A stretch of DNA of 64,000 nt, taken from NCBI RefSeq assembly GCF_020447105.2, contig NZ_CP096184.1, forward strand, positions 62,001 to 126,000, written 5' to 3'. The notes under the pieces were generated by a model. It was not told the origin of the DNA and searched no databases. It saw only the letters and a program-made list of their open reading frames with translations. Position 1 is the stretch's first letter; each line of letters starts with the position of its first letter. Below are positions 17,220 to 25,879 of this stretch, in pieces. The translations under genes and the position numbers were made by a program. The stretch comes from Demequina sp. TMPB413. Lineage in GTDB: Bacteria; Actinomycetota; Actinomycetes; Actinomycetales; Demequinaceae.

Positions 17220-17858
17220 GTGGCCGACCGTCCAGGCAACTTGTGGACCCATGCGCTCATGGCGTCGTCCGGAGTTGCCATCAGCTACAGCGACGCCCCA
17301 CGGCACGCCACTCCCGAGCAACTGGAAGCGGCCGATGCGTCCACGACCCTCGCTCGACTGCAGCGGCTGGCTGCCGCAGGGGACCGTGTGGTGCGCCAAA
17401 CCATCGCGGGCCGTCCCGACTGTCCGCTGGGATTACTCGCGTCGCTCGCGCACGACCGTCTGGTCGACGTGCGAGTCGCCGTGGCAGGCAACAGCCGGCT
17501 CACCGATGCGGTGGCCCGCCACCTCGCCGGGGACAGGGACCCGCGAGTCCTCAAGGCGCTGGCCCGTAATGCCAGTGCACCTCGCGACATCATCGAAAGC
17601 CTCGCCCATCACCGCAAGAGCGAGGTCCGCCGCGTGGCGAGCAGGGAGATGGATGCGCGGTGGGGAGTTTCGCCGGAGCAAGAGGCAGCGCCCACCGAGC
17701 CAGAGGCAGGACTGCCATGGGAGCTCAGAGACAGGGTCCCTGCAGTAGCTCAGCCTCTCGGCGACGATGTGGGGCGGCCGATGACCGGGCCACGCCAGTC
17801 GAGCGATGCTGTCTTCCGTCCCACCGCATTTAACCCATTCGTTACGCGCTCCCCCTGA
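17220..17858 (+). CDS. LRV protein, paralogue C
   Basis: I chose GTG 17220, preceded by GGAGG with a 5-nt spacer; the open frame reaches back to 17037. The 212-residue product has an N-terminal region of about 40 residues and then LRV repeats (GDRVVRQTIAGRPDCPLGLL, RLVDVRVAVAGNSRLTDAVA, DPRVLKALARNASAPRDI, KSEVRRVASREM). A Pro/Glu-rich tail from residue about 150 has no recognisable motif. It lies between the A-B and D-E pairs and probably has its own promoter, because a terminator-like palindrome precedes it. Confidence 0.7.
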   Translation: MADRPGNLWTHALMASSGVAISYSDAPRHATPEQLEAADASTTLARLQRLAAAGDRVVRQTIAGRPDCPLGLLASLAHDRLVDVRVAVAGNSRLTDAVARHLAGDRDPRVLKALARNASAPRDIIESLAHHRKSEVRRVASREMDARWGVSPEQEAAPTEPEAGLPWELRDRVPAVAQPLGDDVGRPMTGPRQSSDAVFRPTAFNPFVTRSP

Positions 17859-17868
17859 GTCCGTAACG
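17840..17868. repeat. Inverted repeat CGTTACG-N15-CGTAACG
   Basis: Perfect 7-bp arms (17840-17846 and 17862-17868) flank 15 bp and straddle the stop of LRV gene C. The spacing suits a dimeric regulator or a small hairpin. No function is known. Confidence 0.4.
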
Positions 17869-17880
17869 CAGGCGCATTAG

Positions 17881-17924
17881 CGTCGGAGGTGCAACGGGGC
17901 CCGCCCCGGGCCCCATCACCGACG
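17881..17924 (+). promoter_or_regulatory. Stable hairpin in the leader of LRV gene D
   Basis: The inner stem is GGGGCCCG (17896-17903) with CGGGCCCC (17907-17914). Outer bases CGTCGG (17881-17886) pair with CCGACG (17919-17924), with four more pairs in between after one mismatch. It ends 11 bp before the start codon of gene D, so it could end the C transcript or affect translation of D. Confidence 0.5.
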
Positions 17925-17935
17925 GGATGTGTTCC

Positions 17936-18628
17936 ATGGCGCGCGGACTCAGATCCGCACCCGGCGCCAATGCCGAGGTGCATCAGGCAATGAACCCTGC
18001 GCTGACCAAGGCCGAGTTGCTCCCCCTTGGCAGCAGCAGGAGCGTGGCGGTCCGCGCCGTCGTCGCGTCGAGGCTCGACTGTCCGCTGGGTCTCATGGTC
18101 TCCCTCGCTCACGATTACCACCCCGACGTGCGGGGTGCCATCGCGAGCAATCCGAGCGCTCAGCGCAGCGTGCTTGCGTACCTGGCAGCGGACCGAAACG
18201 TTGAGGTGGTGAAGGCCGTGATCGACAATCCGTCTCTGCCGTCCGACATCCTCGACGAACTGTCGATGCATAAGAAGTCGGGCATCAGGGATGCCGCCAC
18301 GCAGCGGCTCAATGGGACCACGGCCGCTGCGCGGCGCGCTGCGTCTAAGGCCGGCACTGGCGAGGATGCTCACGTCCCGGAGGTCGCCGAACACGTATCA
18401 CCTGGTTCCCTCGCCATGTCGAGCGTGAGCTTCGTTGATGCGGGTATCTCGGTGCCGCCCCGTGACGCCTTACCTTTTGCGGGCGTAGGAGGGGGCGAGA
18501 CCGTGGCGTCGCTAGCCCCCATCGCTGACTCCGGCGACGAGAAGGCCGCGACGCCTCACGACGACGATCAGGCGGCTCCGCGATGGACGAGGACGGCTCC
18601 AGTGCGGGGCTTCAGAGTGTCGGGCTAA
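17936..18628 (+). CDS. LRV protein, paralogue D
   Basis: I chose ATG 17936 because MARGLRSAPGANAEV then matches the start of paralogue A; ATG 17927 in the same frame would add three residues. Of 230 residues, about 20-125 are LRV repeats (RSVAVRAVVASRLDCPLGLM, HPDVRGAIASNPSAQRSV, NVEVVKAVIDNPSLPSDI, KSGIRDAATQRL). The remaining 100 residues are Ala/Ser/Asp-rich and look disordered. The short 3' neighbour E resembles B, so A-B and D-E look like duplicated long-short pairs. Confidence 0.72.
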   Translation: MARGLRSAPGANAEVHQAMNPALTKAELLPLGSSRSVAVRAVVASRLDCPLGLMVSLAHDYHPDVRGAIASNPSAQRSVLAYLAADRNVEVVKAVIDNPSLPSDILDELSMHKKSGIRDAATQRLNGTTAAARRAASKAGTGEDAHVPEVAEHVSPGSLAMSSVSFVDAGISVPPRDALPFAGVGGGETVASLAPIADSGDEKAATPHDDDQAAPRWTRTAPVRGFRVSG

Positions 18629-18766
18629 CGCTTGGACGGACGGGGACAACGCCGACGCCATGTCGTGTTCATCACAAAAAGTCGAGTTGGGGCACTTGTC
18701 CGCCCTACGATGTTCGCCAGGTGCGGGGTGACGGGCGCCCCGTGAAAAGGCCGAACGGAACTCAAG

Positions 18767-19075
18767 GTGGCACTTCCCCCAGCACGCGACGCATCGGAGG
18801 ACATGGTGCGGGCGCTCGACCCAGACCTCACCGGATCTGCCCTCCTGCCCTTTGCGGCGCACCGCAGCCCGCGGGTACGCGCAGCGGTCGCGGCCAGGAG
18901 CGACTGCCCTGCAGGGGCGCTCATTTCGCTCGGCCACGACCATGACTTGTCCGTCCTTGAGGCGTTGCTCGGCAATGTGCGCACGCCTTCGTCAGTGGTC
19001 AGGGCCCTTGCGGACCACCGTAACCAGCGCGTCTCCGACCTCGCCGTGCAGCGGCTTCGCAACGGCTACCGCTAG
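18767..19075 (+). CDS. LRV protein, short paralogue E
   Basis: The start GTG 18767 gives 102 residues and an N-terminus of the same length as paralogue B ([14 protein letters not shown] beside EDRLRALDPQTPR), although its Shine-Dalgarno sequence is weak; GTG 18806 after GGAGG is an alternative. Repeats: [53 protein letters not shown]. It is the last gene before infA, with 137 bp between. Confidence 0.68.
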   Translation: MALPPARDASEDMVRALDPDLTGSALLPFAAHRSPRVRAAVAARSDCPAGALISLGHDHDLSVLEALLGNVRTPSSVVRALADHRNQRVSDLAVQRLRNGYR

Positions 19076-19126
19076 TTCCCTCTAGGGCGCTTGCCCCGTC
19101 ACGGCGCTACCGCTCCGGCACTCGAT

Positions 19127-19155
19127 TTGAGACTTATCCACATCTCGGGTATTCT
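19127..19155 (+). promoter_or_regulatory. Promoter of infA and the downstream ribosomal genes
   Basis: TTGAGA (19127-19132) and TATTCT (19150-19155) are separated by exactly 17 bp, a good SigA-type match, 58 bp before infA. Its presence fits the idea that infA-rpmJ-rpsM-rpsK needs its own promoter once the LRV genes separate it from map. Confidence 0.6.
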
Positions 19156-19212
19156 CGACGGTCGGGCGTTTTTGCGCGCCTGCACACCCATTCATCGACG
19201 TTAGCGGAGTTC

Positions 19213-19434
19213 ATGGCCAAGAAAGACGGCGTCATTGAGGTTGAAGGTTCAGTAGTCGAGGCATTGCCGAACGCGTCATTCCGTGTGGAACTGACGAACG
19301 GACACCTCGTGCTGGCCCACATCTCAGGCAAGATGCGCCAACACTACATTCGGATCCTTCCTGAGGACCGTGTAGTGGTGGAGCTCAGCCCTTATGACCT
19401 GTCCCGCGGGCGCATCGTCTACCGCTACAAATAA
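19213..19434 (+). CDS. infA: Translation initiation factor IF-1
   Basis: The 73-residue product starts [20 protein letters not shown] and ends [10 protein letters not shown], a full-length single OB-fold IF-1. It binds the 30S A site during initiation. It is normally next to map; here the LRV cluster lies in between. Confidence 0.97.
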   Translation: MAKKDGVIEVEGSVVEALPNASFRVELTNGHLVLAHISGKMRQHYIRILPEDRVVVELSPYDLSRGRIVYRYK

Positions 19435-19480
19435 GCGCTGCCGCCGGTGTGATGCCGGCGTCGGTCGAGGAAACCAAACC

Positions 19481-19594
19481 ATGAAGGTGAAGCCGAGCGT
19501 CAAGCCCATCTGTGAAAAGTGCAAGGTGATTCGCCGCAATGGCCGTGTGATGGTCATTTGCGAGAACCTGCGCCACAAGCAGCGTCAAGGCTAG
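19481..19594 (+). CDS. rpmJ: 50S ribosomal protein L36
   Basis: The 37-residue product starts [19 protein letters not shown]; the zinc ligands are Cys in CEKC, a further Cys (VICEN) and a His (LRHKQRQG). It is the zinc-containing form. ATG 19481 follows GGAAACCAAACC after infA. Confidence 0.95.
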   Translation: MKVKPSVKPICEKCKVIRRNGRVMVICENLRHKQRQG

Positions 19595-19721
19595 ACAACC
19601 GATACAGACCTCGTTGAGATACCGGGAGACCGGAACCCGCGGCTCGGAGGCCGCGGCCCGCACCACTCACTAAGCGGGAAGTCTCAGCGACAGACCTCCG
19701 ACTACGTATGGAGTAGCAAAA
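19595..19721 (+). other. Leader region between rpmJ and rpsM
   Basis: The 127-bp gap holds a hairpin with CCGCGGC (19638-19644) and GCCGCGG (19651-19657) arms. No gene is seen. It may be a processing or regulatory element of the alpha operon. Confidence 0.3.
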
Positions 19722-20090
19722 ATGGCAAGACTCGTTGGAGTCGATCTGCCTCGCGATAAGCGCATGGAGATCGCCCTGACCTATATCTTCGGCATCGGCC
19801 GTACCAGGTCCCACCAGATCCTGGCAGCGACCGGAGTTGACGCCGACCTTCGCGTCAAGGACGCGACCGATGAGCAGCTCGTCGCACTGCGCGACTTTAT
19901 CGAGGCGAACTTCGTCATCGAGGGTGACTTGCGCCGCGAGGTGCAGGGCGACATCCGTCGCAAGGTCGAGATTGGCAACTATCAGGGTCTGCGCCACCGC
20001 CGTGGCATGCCGGTCCGTGGTCAGCGCACCAAGACGAACGCGCGCACCCGCAAGGGACCAAAGAAGACCGTCGCTGGAAGGAAGAAGTAG
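19722..20090 (+). CDS. rpsM: 30S ribosomal protein S13
   Basis: The 122-residue product carries the typical start [20 protein letters not shown] and the C-terminal basic block [20 protein letters not shown] that contacts tRNA in the P site. S13 forms bridge B1 with the 50S subunit. It is 3 bp before rpsK. Confidence 0.97.
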   Translation: MARLVGVDLPRDKRMEIALTYIFGIGRTRSHQILAATGVDADLRVKDATDEQLVALRDFIEANFVIEGDLRREVQGDIRRKVEIGNYQGLRHRRGMPVRGQRTKTNARTRKGPKKTVAGRKK

Positions 20091-20093
20091 GCC

Positions 20094-20483
20094 ATGGCTG
20101 CACCAGTTCGCAAGCCTCGCAAGAAGCTGAAGAAGACCGTCGCGCACGGTCAAGCCCACATCAAGTCGACGTTCAACAACACGATCGTGTCGATCACCGA
20201 CCCCTCTGGGGCCGTTGTGTCGTGGTCGTCATCAGGCCAGGTCGGGTTCAAGGGCTCTCGCAAGTCGACCCCCTACGCCGCGCAGATGGCCGCCGAGGCA
20301 GCAGCGCGCAAGGCGCAGGATGCCGGCATGAGCAAGGTGGACGTCTTCGTGAAGGGTCCCGGCTCAGGCCGCGACACTGCGATCCGTTCACTGACGGCAG
20401 CAGGCCTTGAGGTGACCTCCATCAAGGACGTGACTCCTCAGGCGCACAACGGCTGCCGCCCGCCCAAGCGTCGTCGCGGTTAG
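20094..20483 (+). CDS. rpsK: 30S ribosomal protein S11
   Basis: The 129-residue product has the motifs [15 protein letters not shown] and [13 protein letters not shown], and ends with the conserved [13 protein letters not shown]11 lies on the platform near the E site. No rpsD (S4) gene follows, although that is a frequent order; the next gene is rpoA. Confidence 0.97.
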   Translation: MAAPVRKPRKKLKKTVAHGQAHIKSTFNNTIVSITDPSGAVVSWSSSGQVGFKGSRKSTPYAAQMAAEAAARKAQDAGMSKVDVFVKGPGSGRDTAIRSLTAAGLEVTSIKDVTPQAHNGCRPPKRRRG

Positions 20484-20491
20484 TGACTGGT

Positions 20492-20517
20492 GCCGCCGCG
20501 CCTGATGGCGCGGCGGC
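20492..20517 (+). terminator. Hairpin after rpsK
   Basis: An 11-bp GC-rich stem (20492-20502 with 20507-20517) with a TGAT loop follows the rpsK stop by 8 bp. It has no T tract, so it may be a partial terminator or a processing site between rpsK and rpoA. Confidence 0.55.
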
Positions 20518-20567
20518 CAGCCGCACGCCGACCTCGCACCGCAAGGTGCCCCATAGATCTATAGACG

Positions 20568-20573
20568 TTGACA
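20568..20573 (+). promoter_or_regulatory. Possible -35 box of rpoA
   Basis: A perfect TTGACA lies 65 bp before the rpoA start. No convincing -10 box is seen 16-18 bp downstream, so this is only suggestive. Just upstream is the palindrome ATAGATCTAT (20553-20562). Confidence 0.25.
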
Positions 20574-20638
20574 CTTGCCGGAACGGACAGCCGGTGGGTT
20601 CGAGCATCAAATAGCGGATGCTCGGGAAGGATAGGAAA

Positions 20639-21628
20639 GTGCTGATTGCACAGCGTCCCACTTTGACCGAGAAGGTCTTGTCGGACAACCGTTCACAGTT
20701 CTCCCTCAAGCCGCTGGAGCCAGGCTTCGGTTACACCCTCGGAAACTCGCTCCGCCGCACGTTGCTCTCGTCCATTCCTGGTGCCGCAGTCACCAGTGTT
20801 CGCTTCGAGGGCGTCCTGCACGAATTCACCACGATCGAGGGGGTGAAGGAGGACGTCACCGAGATCCTCCTGAACCTCAAGAACCTCGTGGTTTCGTCCG
20901 ATCACGACGAGCCCGTCATCATGTACCTGCGCAAGTCAGGTGCTGGAGCCGTGACCGCGGCCGACATTGCACCGCCAGCGGGTGTCGAGATCCACAACCC
21001 CGACCTGCACGTCGCGACGCTTAACTCGCAGGCAAAGTTCGAGGTCGAACTGACCGTCGAGCGCGGCCGTGGCTACGTCCCAGCGGCACTCAACAAGTCG
21101 TACGACGCAGAGATCGGACAGATTCCTGTCGACTCGATCTACTCGCCAGTGCTCAAGGTCACGTACAAGGTCGAAGCGACCCGTGTGGCCCAGCGCACCG
21201 ACTTTGACGAATTGGTTCTCGACGTGGAAACCAAGTCATCGATCTCGCCGCGTGACGCGGTGGCATCGGCCGGCTCTACGCTCGTCGAACTCTTCTCGCT
21301 CGCACGTAGCCTCAACGAGGCGGCAGAGGGAATTGAGATTGGTCCTTCCGACACCGATGAGGCGCTCGAAGAGGACTACAACATGCCGATTGAGGACCTG
21401 ACGCTCACGCAGCGCTCGTACAACTGCCTCAAGCGCGAGGGTATTCACACCGTTGGCGAGCTCACCGCGCGCTCGGAGACGGACCTCATGGACATTCGCA
21501 ACTTCGGTCAGAAGTCGATCACCGAGGTGAAGGAAAAGCTCGCCGAGCTTGGCTTCACCCTGAAGGACGGCGGTCAGGACTACGACCCGACCGCTTCCGG
21601 TGTGTTCTTCTCCGGCGGCGACGAGTAA
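20639..21628 (+). CDS. rpoA: DNA-directed RNA polymerase subunit alpha
   Basis: I chose GTG 20639 ([12 protein letters not shown]), preceded by AAGGATAGG; ATG 20618 in frame adds seven residues that the family lacks. The 329-residue product has the N-terminal dimerisation domain ([20 protein letters not shown]) and the C-terminal domain that binds UP elements ([20 protein letters not shown]). It starts RNA polymerase assembly. Confidence 0.97.
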   Translation: MLIAQRPTLTEKVLSDNRSQFSLKPLEPGFGYTLGNSLRRTLLSSIPGAAVTSVRFEGVLHEFTTIEGVKEDVTEILLNLKNLVVSSDHDEPVIMYLRKSGAGAVTAADIAPPAGVEIHNPDLHVATLNSQAKFEVELTVERGRGYVPAALNKSYDAEIGQIPVDSIYSPVLKVTYKVEATRVAQRTDFDELVLDVETKSSISPRDAVASAGSTLVELFSLARSLNEAAEGIEIGPSDTDEALEEDYNMPIEDLTLTQRSYNCLKREGIHTVGELTARSETDLMDIRNFGQKSITEVKEKLAELGFTLKDGGQDYDPTASGVFFSGGDE

Positions 21629-21646
21629 CAAGGAGAACAACTCACT

Positions 21647-22204
21647 ATGCCTACACCCACCAAGGGTCCCCGTCTCGGCGGAGGTCCTGCACACGAGCGC
21701 CAGATTCTCGCGAACCTCGCGCAGTCGCTGTTCGAGCACGGCCGCATCACCACCACGGAGACCAAGGCCAAGCGCCTGCGTCCCCACGCCGAGCGTCTGA
21801 TCACCTTCGCAAAGCGGGGCGACCTCGCGTCGCGTCGTCGCGTCATGGGAATCATCTCTGACAAGGGAGTGGTGCACACCCTGTTCACCGAGATCGGCCC
21901 CGGATTCGCCGAGCGCGAGGGTGGCTACACCCGGATCACGAAGGTCGGCCCCCGCAAGGGCGACAACGCTCCTATGGCAGTGATCGAACTCGTGGAGTTC
22001 GGTGCTCCTGCCAAGAAGGCCGTCAAGGCCGAGGCGGAGAAGGCGACCAAGAAGGCGGCGCAGAAGGCTGACAAGGCACCCAAGGCGGAAGCGCCTGCTG
22101 CCGAGGAAGCCCCAGAGCCCGAGACTCAGGTCACCGAAGTTGAAGGTGCGCACACCGAAGAGCCCGCAGAGGGCCCCGAGGTGACAGAGAACGACGACAA
22201 GTAG
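21647..22204 (+). CDS. rplQ: 50S ribosomal protein L17 with acidic C-terminal extension
   Basis: The first about 120 residues are a normal L17 ([20 protein letters not shown], later [20 protein letters not shown]). About 65 further residues are Lys/Ala-rich and then acidic ([20 protein letters not shown]), a low-complexity tail found in several actinobacteria. AAGGAGAACAA precedes the ATG. Confidence 0.96.
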   Translation: MPTPTKGPRLGGGPAHERQILANLAQSLFEHGRITTTETKAKRLRPHAERLITFAKRGDLASRRRVMGIISDKGVVHTLFTEIGPGFAEREGGYTRITKVGPRKGDNAPMAVIELVEFGAPAKKAVKAEAEKATKKAAQKADKAPKAEAPAAEEAPEPETQVTEVEGAHTEEPAEGPEVTENDDK

Positions 22205-22220
22205 CATCTCGCTCACGTAT

Positions 22221-22281
22221 ATCGAGGCGGGCCCGCATGACTGAACTGCATGGCAGTGACGTGGTGAGGGCCCGCCTCGAT
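22221..22281 (+). promoter_or_regulatory. Inverted repeat spanning the truA start, terminator-like
   Basis: Perfect 14-bp arms (22221-22234 and 22268-22281) enclose 33 nt that hold the truA start codon at 22237, and the right arm is followed by CTTTCTT. As RNA it would resemble a rho-independent terminator placed in the first codons of truA, able to limit transcription beyond rplQ and to hide the truA start. Confidence 0.6.
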
Positions 22282-23166
22282 CTTTCTTACCACGGTGGAT
22301 CTTTCAACGGTTGGGGGATCCAGCCGCGGCTGCGCACGGTGCAGGGTGAGCTAGAGGCTGGCCTCAGAAAGGTGGTACGCGGCCCCGCCGGTCGCACGTA
22401 CGACGAGAAGACCCTGCGCATCACTGTGGCCGGCCGTACTGACGGCGGAGTGCACGCCCGCGGCCAAGCGGCTCATGTCGACATTCCTGTCGAGGCATGG
22501 AGCCGCTTGCCAGGAAAGACCACCCGCACCCCCGCACAGGCCCTCAGGGAACGCCTTGACGGGGTCGTAGGGGCGGATATCGTCGTGAAGGCTGCCTCGA
22601 TCGCTCCGGAGGGTTTCGATGCTCGCTTCTCGGCCCTTGAGCGTCACTACGAGTACCGCGTATGCGATCGTTTTGAATTGCGGGATCCGCTTCAACACGC
22701 GTATGTGACGTGGATCGATCGCGCCCTCGACGTCGAGGCCCTCAACACCGCGTCGGCGACTCTCTTGGGCTTGCGCGATTTCGCGCCCTTCTGCCGTGGC
22801 CGCGAGGGCGCGACGACTATCCGTGAGTTGCGGGAGTTCTCCTGGCGAAGAGTGGAGACAGGCGCCGACGCTGGCCTCCTTGTCGCCACCGTGCGGGCTG
22901 ACGCGTTTTGCCATGCGATGGTGCGCTCGCTCGTTGGCGCCGTGATGGCCGTCGGCTACGGGCGTCGAGATCTCCAGTGGCTGCACATGGTCGCCACTCA
23001 CCCCACGAGGTCGCCAGCGATCACCGTGGCGCCTCCTGGCGGCCTGACTCTCGAGAGGGTCATCTACCCCCCGGACGCCGAGATGGCGTCGCGGGCAGAG
23101 GCGACGAGGGCGCGCAGGGCGCAATGGGAGCTCGAGGACGCGCGCGCATCCCGCGAGGCGACGTAG
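22237..23166 (+). CDS. truA: tRNA pseudouridine synthase A
   Basis: The 309-residue product has the TruA start (RARLDLSYHGGSFNGWGIQP, LRTVQGELE) and the catalytic Asp motif in VAGRTDGGVHARGQAAH. It modifies U38-40 of tRNA anticodon arms. The start ATG 22237 lies inside a hairpin; GTG 22261 or 22264 are alternative starts with a better family fit (VVRARLDLSY). It normally follows rplQ, as here. Confidence 0.93.
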   Translation: MTELHGSDVVRARLDLSYHGGSFNGWGIQPRLRTVQGELEAGLRKVVRGPAGRTYDEKTLRITVAGRTDGGVHARGQAAHVDIPVEAWSRLPGKTTRTPAQALRERLDGVVGADIVVKAASIAPEGFDARFSALERHYEYRVCDRFELRDPLQHAYVTWIDRALDVEALNTASATLLGLRDFAPFCRGREGATTIRELREFSWRRVETGADAGLLVATVRADAFCHAMVRSLVGAVMAVGYGRRDLQWLHMVATHPTRSPAITVAPPGGLTLERVIYPPDAEMASRAEATRARRAQWELEDARASREAT

Positions 23167-23378
23167 GGCGGACCCGCAACGCCCAGTAGCGACGCGGCCG
23201 CGCCGGTGGATCGCACGCGCTCGCACCCGGAATCACGGCATCCGCCGGGACTCAGGCGCGCTAGGCTAGGGGCAATCCTGTCGGAGGGGATGATCCTGAC
23301 GTGGGTGCTTTGCATACGCAAGCGCCGTAGCGTCGCGGCCATCGCTTCTGCGGGAACTGAGGTGTGGGCTGGCCCAAA

Positions 23379-23408
23379 TTGACCTACGAGCAACGCCGAC
23401 GGTAGACT
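23379..23408 (+). promoter_or_regulatory. Promoter of rplM-rpsI
   Basis: TTGACC (23379-23384) and TAGACT (23403-23408) are 18 bp apart, a good SigA-type match. Transcription would start at about 23415, giving a leader of about 110 nt before rplM. Confidence 0.6.
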
Positions 23409-23474
23409 TGCCGGTCGTTGTGCGTTCCACGTGACCGGTGCATCCCACTCGCCGCCGCAGGACCCGCCGACCTT

Positions 23475-23494
23475 GCGATGCAGTACTGCATCGC
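23475..23494 (+). promoter_or_regulatory. Palindrome in the rplM leader
   Basis: The sequence GCGATGCAGTACTGCATCGC is a perfect 20-nt palindrome about 30 nt before the start codon. As RNA it gives an 8-bp hairpin with a GTAC loop. Leaders of L13 genes are autoregulated in several bacteria, so this is a candidate binding site, without a direct match to a known motif. Confidence 0.4.
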
Positions 23495-23525
23495 GCCACC
23501 GATTTCTCGAGTAGAAGGCTTCATA

Positions 23526-23969
23526 GTGCGTACGTTTTCTCCCAAGCCTGGTGACGTGACCAGCAAATGGCACGTCATCGACGCTACTGACGTGGTTCTC
23601 GGTCGTCTGGCCTCACAGGCTGCTGCGCTGTTGCGCGGCAAGCACAAGGCGACGTTCGCTCCCCACGTCGATAGCGGTGACTTCGTCATCGTCATCAACG
23701 CTGAGAAGGTTGCCCTGACCGGGGCCAAGCTCACCGACAAGATGGTGTACCGCCACTCCGGTTACCCGGGCGGCTTGAAGACCAAGCCGATTGGCGAACT
23801 GATTGCCGATCAGCCCACCAAGGTCATCGAGAACGCGGTCAGGGGCATGCTGCCCAGGACCAAGCTCGGTCGCGCCCAGCTATCCAAGCTGAAGGTCTAT
23901 GCAGGCCCTGAGCACCCCCACGCGGCGCAGCAGCCCGCCCCGTTCGAGATTTCGCAGGTGGCGCAGTAA
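23526..23969 (+). CDS. rplM: 50S ribosomal protein L13
   Basis: The start is GTG 23526 ([20 protein letters not shown]), preceded by AGAAGG; the frame is open further upstream but only as leader. The 147-residue product has the family's usual length, with [11 protein letters not shown] and [13 protein letters not shown]13 is an early 50S assembly protein, co-transcribed with rpsI. Confidence 0.96.
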   Translation: MRTFSPKPGDVTSKWHVIDATDVVLGRLASQAAALLRGKHKATFAPHVDSGDFVIVINAEKVALTGAKLTDKMVYRHSGYPGGLKTKPIGELIADQPTKVIENAVRGMLPRTKLGRAQLSKLKVYAGPEHPHAAQQPAPFEISQVAQ

Positions 23970-23992
23970 GCGCCGCAGAAGGACACATCGAG

Positions 23993-24502
23993 ATGGCAGA
24001 CGAGACCACTGAGACCACTGAGTCCACCGAGACTGAGATCAACGAGTCGACCGACACCCCTACGGAGTTCACCTCCGAAACCGCGCCCGTTCGCGGCAAG
24101 GGCACGTCAGAGATCGCCCCAGGCGCTGGCCTTGGACGCCGCAAGGAAGCGGTCGCCCGCGTCCGCTTGGTGCCAGGCACCGGCAAGTGGCTGATCAACG
24201 GTCGCGACCTGGAGAACTACTTCCCCAACAAGGTGCACCAGCAGATCGTGAACTCGCCGTTCGCGGTCCTCGACATCGAAGAGAAGTTTGACGTTCACGC
24301 CCGCATTCACGGCGGCGGCCCGTCCGGCCAAGCAGGCGCCTTGCGCCTCGGTGTCGCTCGCGCACTGAACGCCATCGACCTCGACACCAACAGGGCGACC
24401 CTCAAGAAGTCTGGCTTCCTGACTCGCGACGCCCGCGTCGTCGAGCGCAAGAAGGCCGGTCTCAAGAAGGCCCGTCGCGCTCCTCAGTACTCGAAGCGCT
24501 AA
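23993..24502 (+). CDS. rpsI: 30S ribosomal protein S9 with acidic N-terminal extension
   Basis: Residues about 43-169 are a normal S9 ([19 protein letters not shown], ending APQYSKR with the tail that reaches the P-site tRNA). The first 40 residues are almost only Thr, Glu and Ser ([15 protein letters not shown]). Such acidic leaders occur in actinobacterial S9. It is 23 bp after rplM. Confidence 0.95.
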   Translation: MADETTETTESTETEINESTDTPTEFTSETAPVRGKGTSEIAPGAGLGRRKEAVARVRLVPGTGKWLINGRDLENYFPNKVHQQIVNSPFAVLDIEEKFDVHARIHGGGPSGQAGALRLGVARALNAIDLDTNRATLKKSGFLTRDARVVERKKAGLKKARRAPQYSKR

Positions 24503-24517
24503 GTCAGGCTCGCGCAC

Positions 24518-25879
24518 ATGGCGCGTCTGTTCGGCACGGACGGAGTCCGTGGTGTCGCCAACCGCGACATCACGGCGGAGTTGGCACTCGACCTCGCGGT
24601 CGCTGCCGCTCACGTCCTGGCCGAGCGGGGCGAGTTTTCAGGGCATCGTCCGCGTGCCGTGCTCGGCCGCGACACCAGGCTCTCAGGGCAGTTCCTGTCG
24701 TCAGCAGTGGCGGCCGGGCTCGCTTCGGCAGGCGTTGATGTCATCGATCTCGGCGTCGTACCCACTCCGGGTGTCGCATACCTGACCGCCTTCACGGAAG
24801 CCGACCTTGGCGTCGTGATCTCGGCGTCGCACAATCCGATGCCTGACAACGGCATCAAATTCTTCGCGCGCGGGGGAGTCAAGCTTCCCGATGCCGTCGA
24901 AGAGGCGATTGAAGCGCGCGTCGGTGATGACTGGGAACGACCCATCGGCGGAGACGTAGGCGAGGTCATTGCCTCGACCGACCTCCAAGCGGAGTACGTC
25001 GCCCACCTCGCGACCGCGGTCCAGGAATTCGCGGGGGCGTCCCTACCGCTGGCTGGTCTGACGATCGTGGTCGATGGGGCGCACGGCGCCGCAAGTGAGA
25101 CGGGCCCTGCTGCTCTTGAGGCGGCGGGCGCCACGGTCGTGAAGCTGCACTGCGAACCTGATGGCCGCAACATCAATGCAGGTGCTGGGTCAACCCACAT
25201 GGGACCGCTTGCCGCCGCGGTGGTGAGTGCCGGTGCCGACATGGGCGTGGCGTATGACGGAGACGCCGATCGCTGCCTCGCCGTCGACGGCGAGGGCTCC
25301 ATCGTCAACGGTGACCACATTCTCGGCCTGCTGGCCGCCGCCATGCGCGACTCGGGGACGCTCTATCGGGACACGCTCGTCGCAACGGTGATGTCAAACC
25401 TCGGTCTACATCACGCGATGCGCGAGGCCAACATCGACATCGTTGAGACGGCGGTGGGCGACCGCTACGTGCTGGAGGCCATGCGAGAGGGCGGCTACTC
25501 GCTCGGGGGCGAGCAGTCTGGGCACGTGATTGTGTCCCGCTACGCCACGACGGGGGACGGAGTGTTGACCTCGTTGATGCTTGCATCACTCGTCACGAAG
25601 GACCGGTCGCTGGCAGAACTCGCGAGGAGCGTCACCACCCTCCCTCAGGTTCTGATCAACGTTGGGGGCGTCGATCGCTCCAGGGTGCACACCGATGCTG
25701 AGCTCGGTGCGGCACTCGACAGCGCCCGCGCAGAACTGGGCGACACTGGCCGCGTGTTGCTGCGCGCGTCGGGCACCGAGCCTCTTGTTCGCGTGATGGT
25801 CGAGGCGTCGACGCCAGAGGACGCACAGCGGCATGCAGATCGCCTTGCGGCAGTGGTGGCTGCCAGACTGTCTGTATGA
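24518..25879 (+). CDS. glmM: Phosphoglucosamine mutase
   Basis: The 453-residue product interconverts glucosamine-6-phosphate and glucosamine-1-phosphate for UDP-GlcNAc. The phosphorylated serine lies in [17 protein letters not shown] (residue about 105), the metal site in [13 protein letters not shown] and the sugar loop in GGEQSGHV. The N-terminus [15 protein letters not shown] is typical. It lies 15 bp after rpsI, the usual order in actinobacteria. Its product pathway connects with glmS at 28487. Confidence 0.97.
   Translation: MARLFGTDGVRGVANRDITAELALDLAVAAAHVLAERGEFSGHRPRAVLGRDTRLSGQFLSSAVAAGLASAGVDVIDLGVVPTPGVAYLTAFTEADLGVVISASHNPMPDNGIKFFARGGVKLPDAVEEAIEARVGDDWERPIGGDVGEVIASTDLQAEYVAHLATAVQEFAGASLPLAGLTIVVDGAHGAASETGPAALEAAGATVVKLHCEPDGRNINAGAGSTHMGPLAAAVVSAGADMGVAYDGDADRCLAVDGEGSIVNGDHILGLLAAAMRDSGTLYRDTLVATVMSNLGLHHAMREANIDIVETAVGDRYVLEAMREGGYSLGGEQSGHVIVSRYATTGDGVLTSLMLASLVTKDRSLAELARSVTTLPQVLINVGGVDRSRVHTDAELGAALDSARAELGDTGRVLLRASGTEPLVRVMVEASTPEDAQRHADRLAAVVAARLSV

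Larger units (their letters stand above)
23167..23525 (+). other. 359-bp leader and promoter region before rplM
   Basis: No convincing gene is present. It holds a promoter (23379-23408) and, downstream of it, an untranslated leader of about 110 nt that contains a 20-nt palindrome (23475-23494). The first 200 bp after truA show nothing that I can interpret. Confidence 0.5.

Noticed and set aside
23288..23380. A possible 31-codon frame before the rplM promoter (ATG 23288)
   Set aside because: GGAGG lies only 2 nt before the ATG, the frame has no similarity that I recognise, and it ends where the promoter begins.
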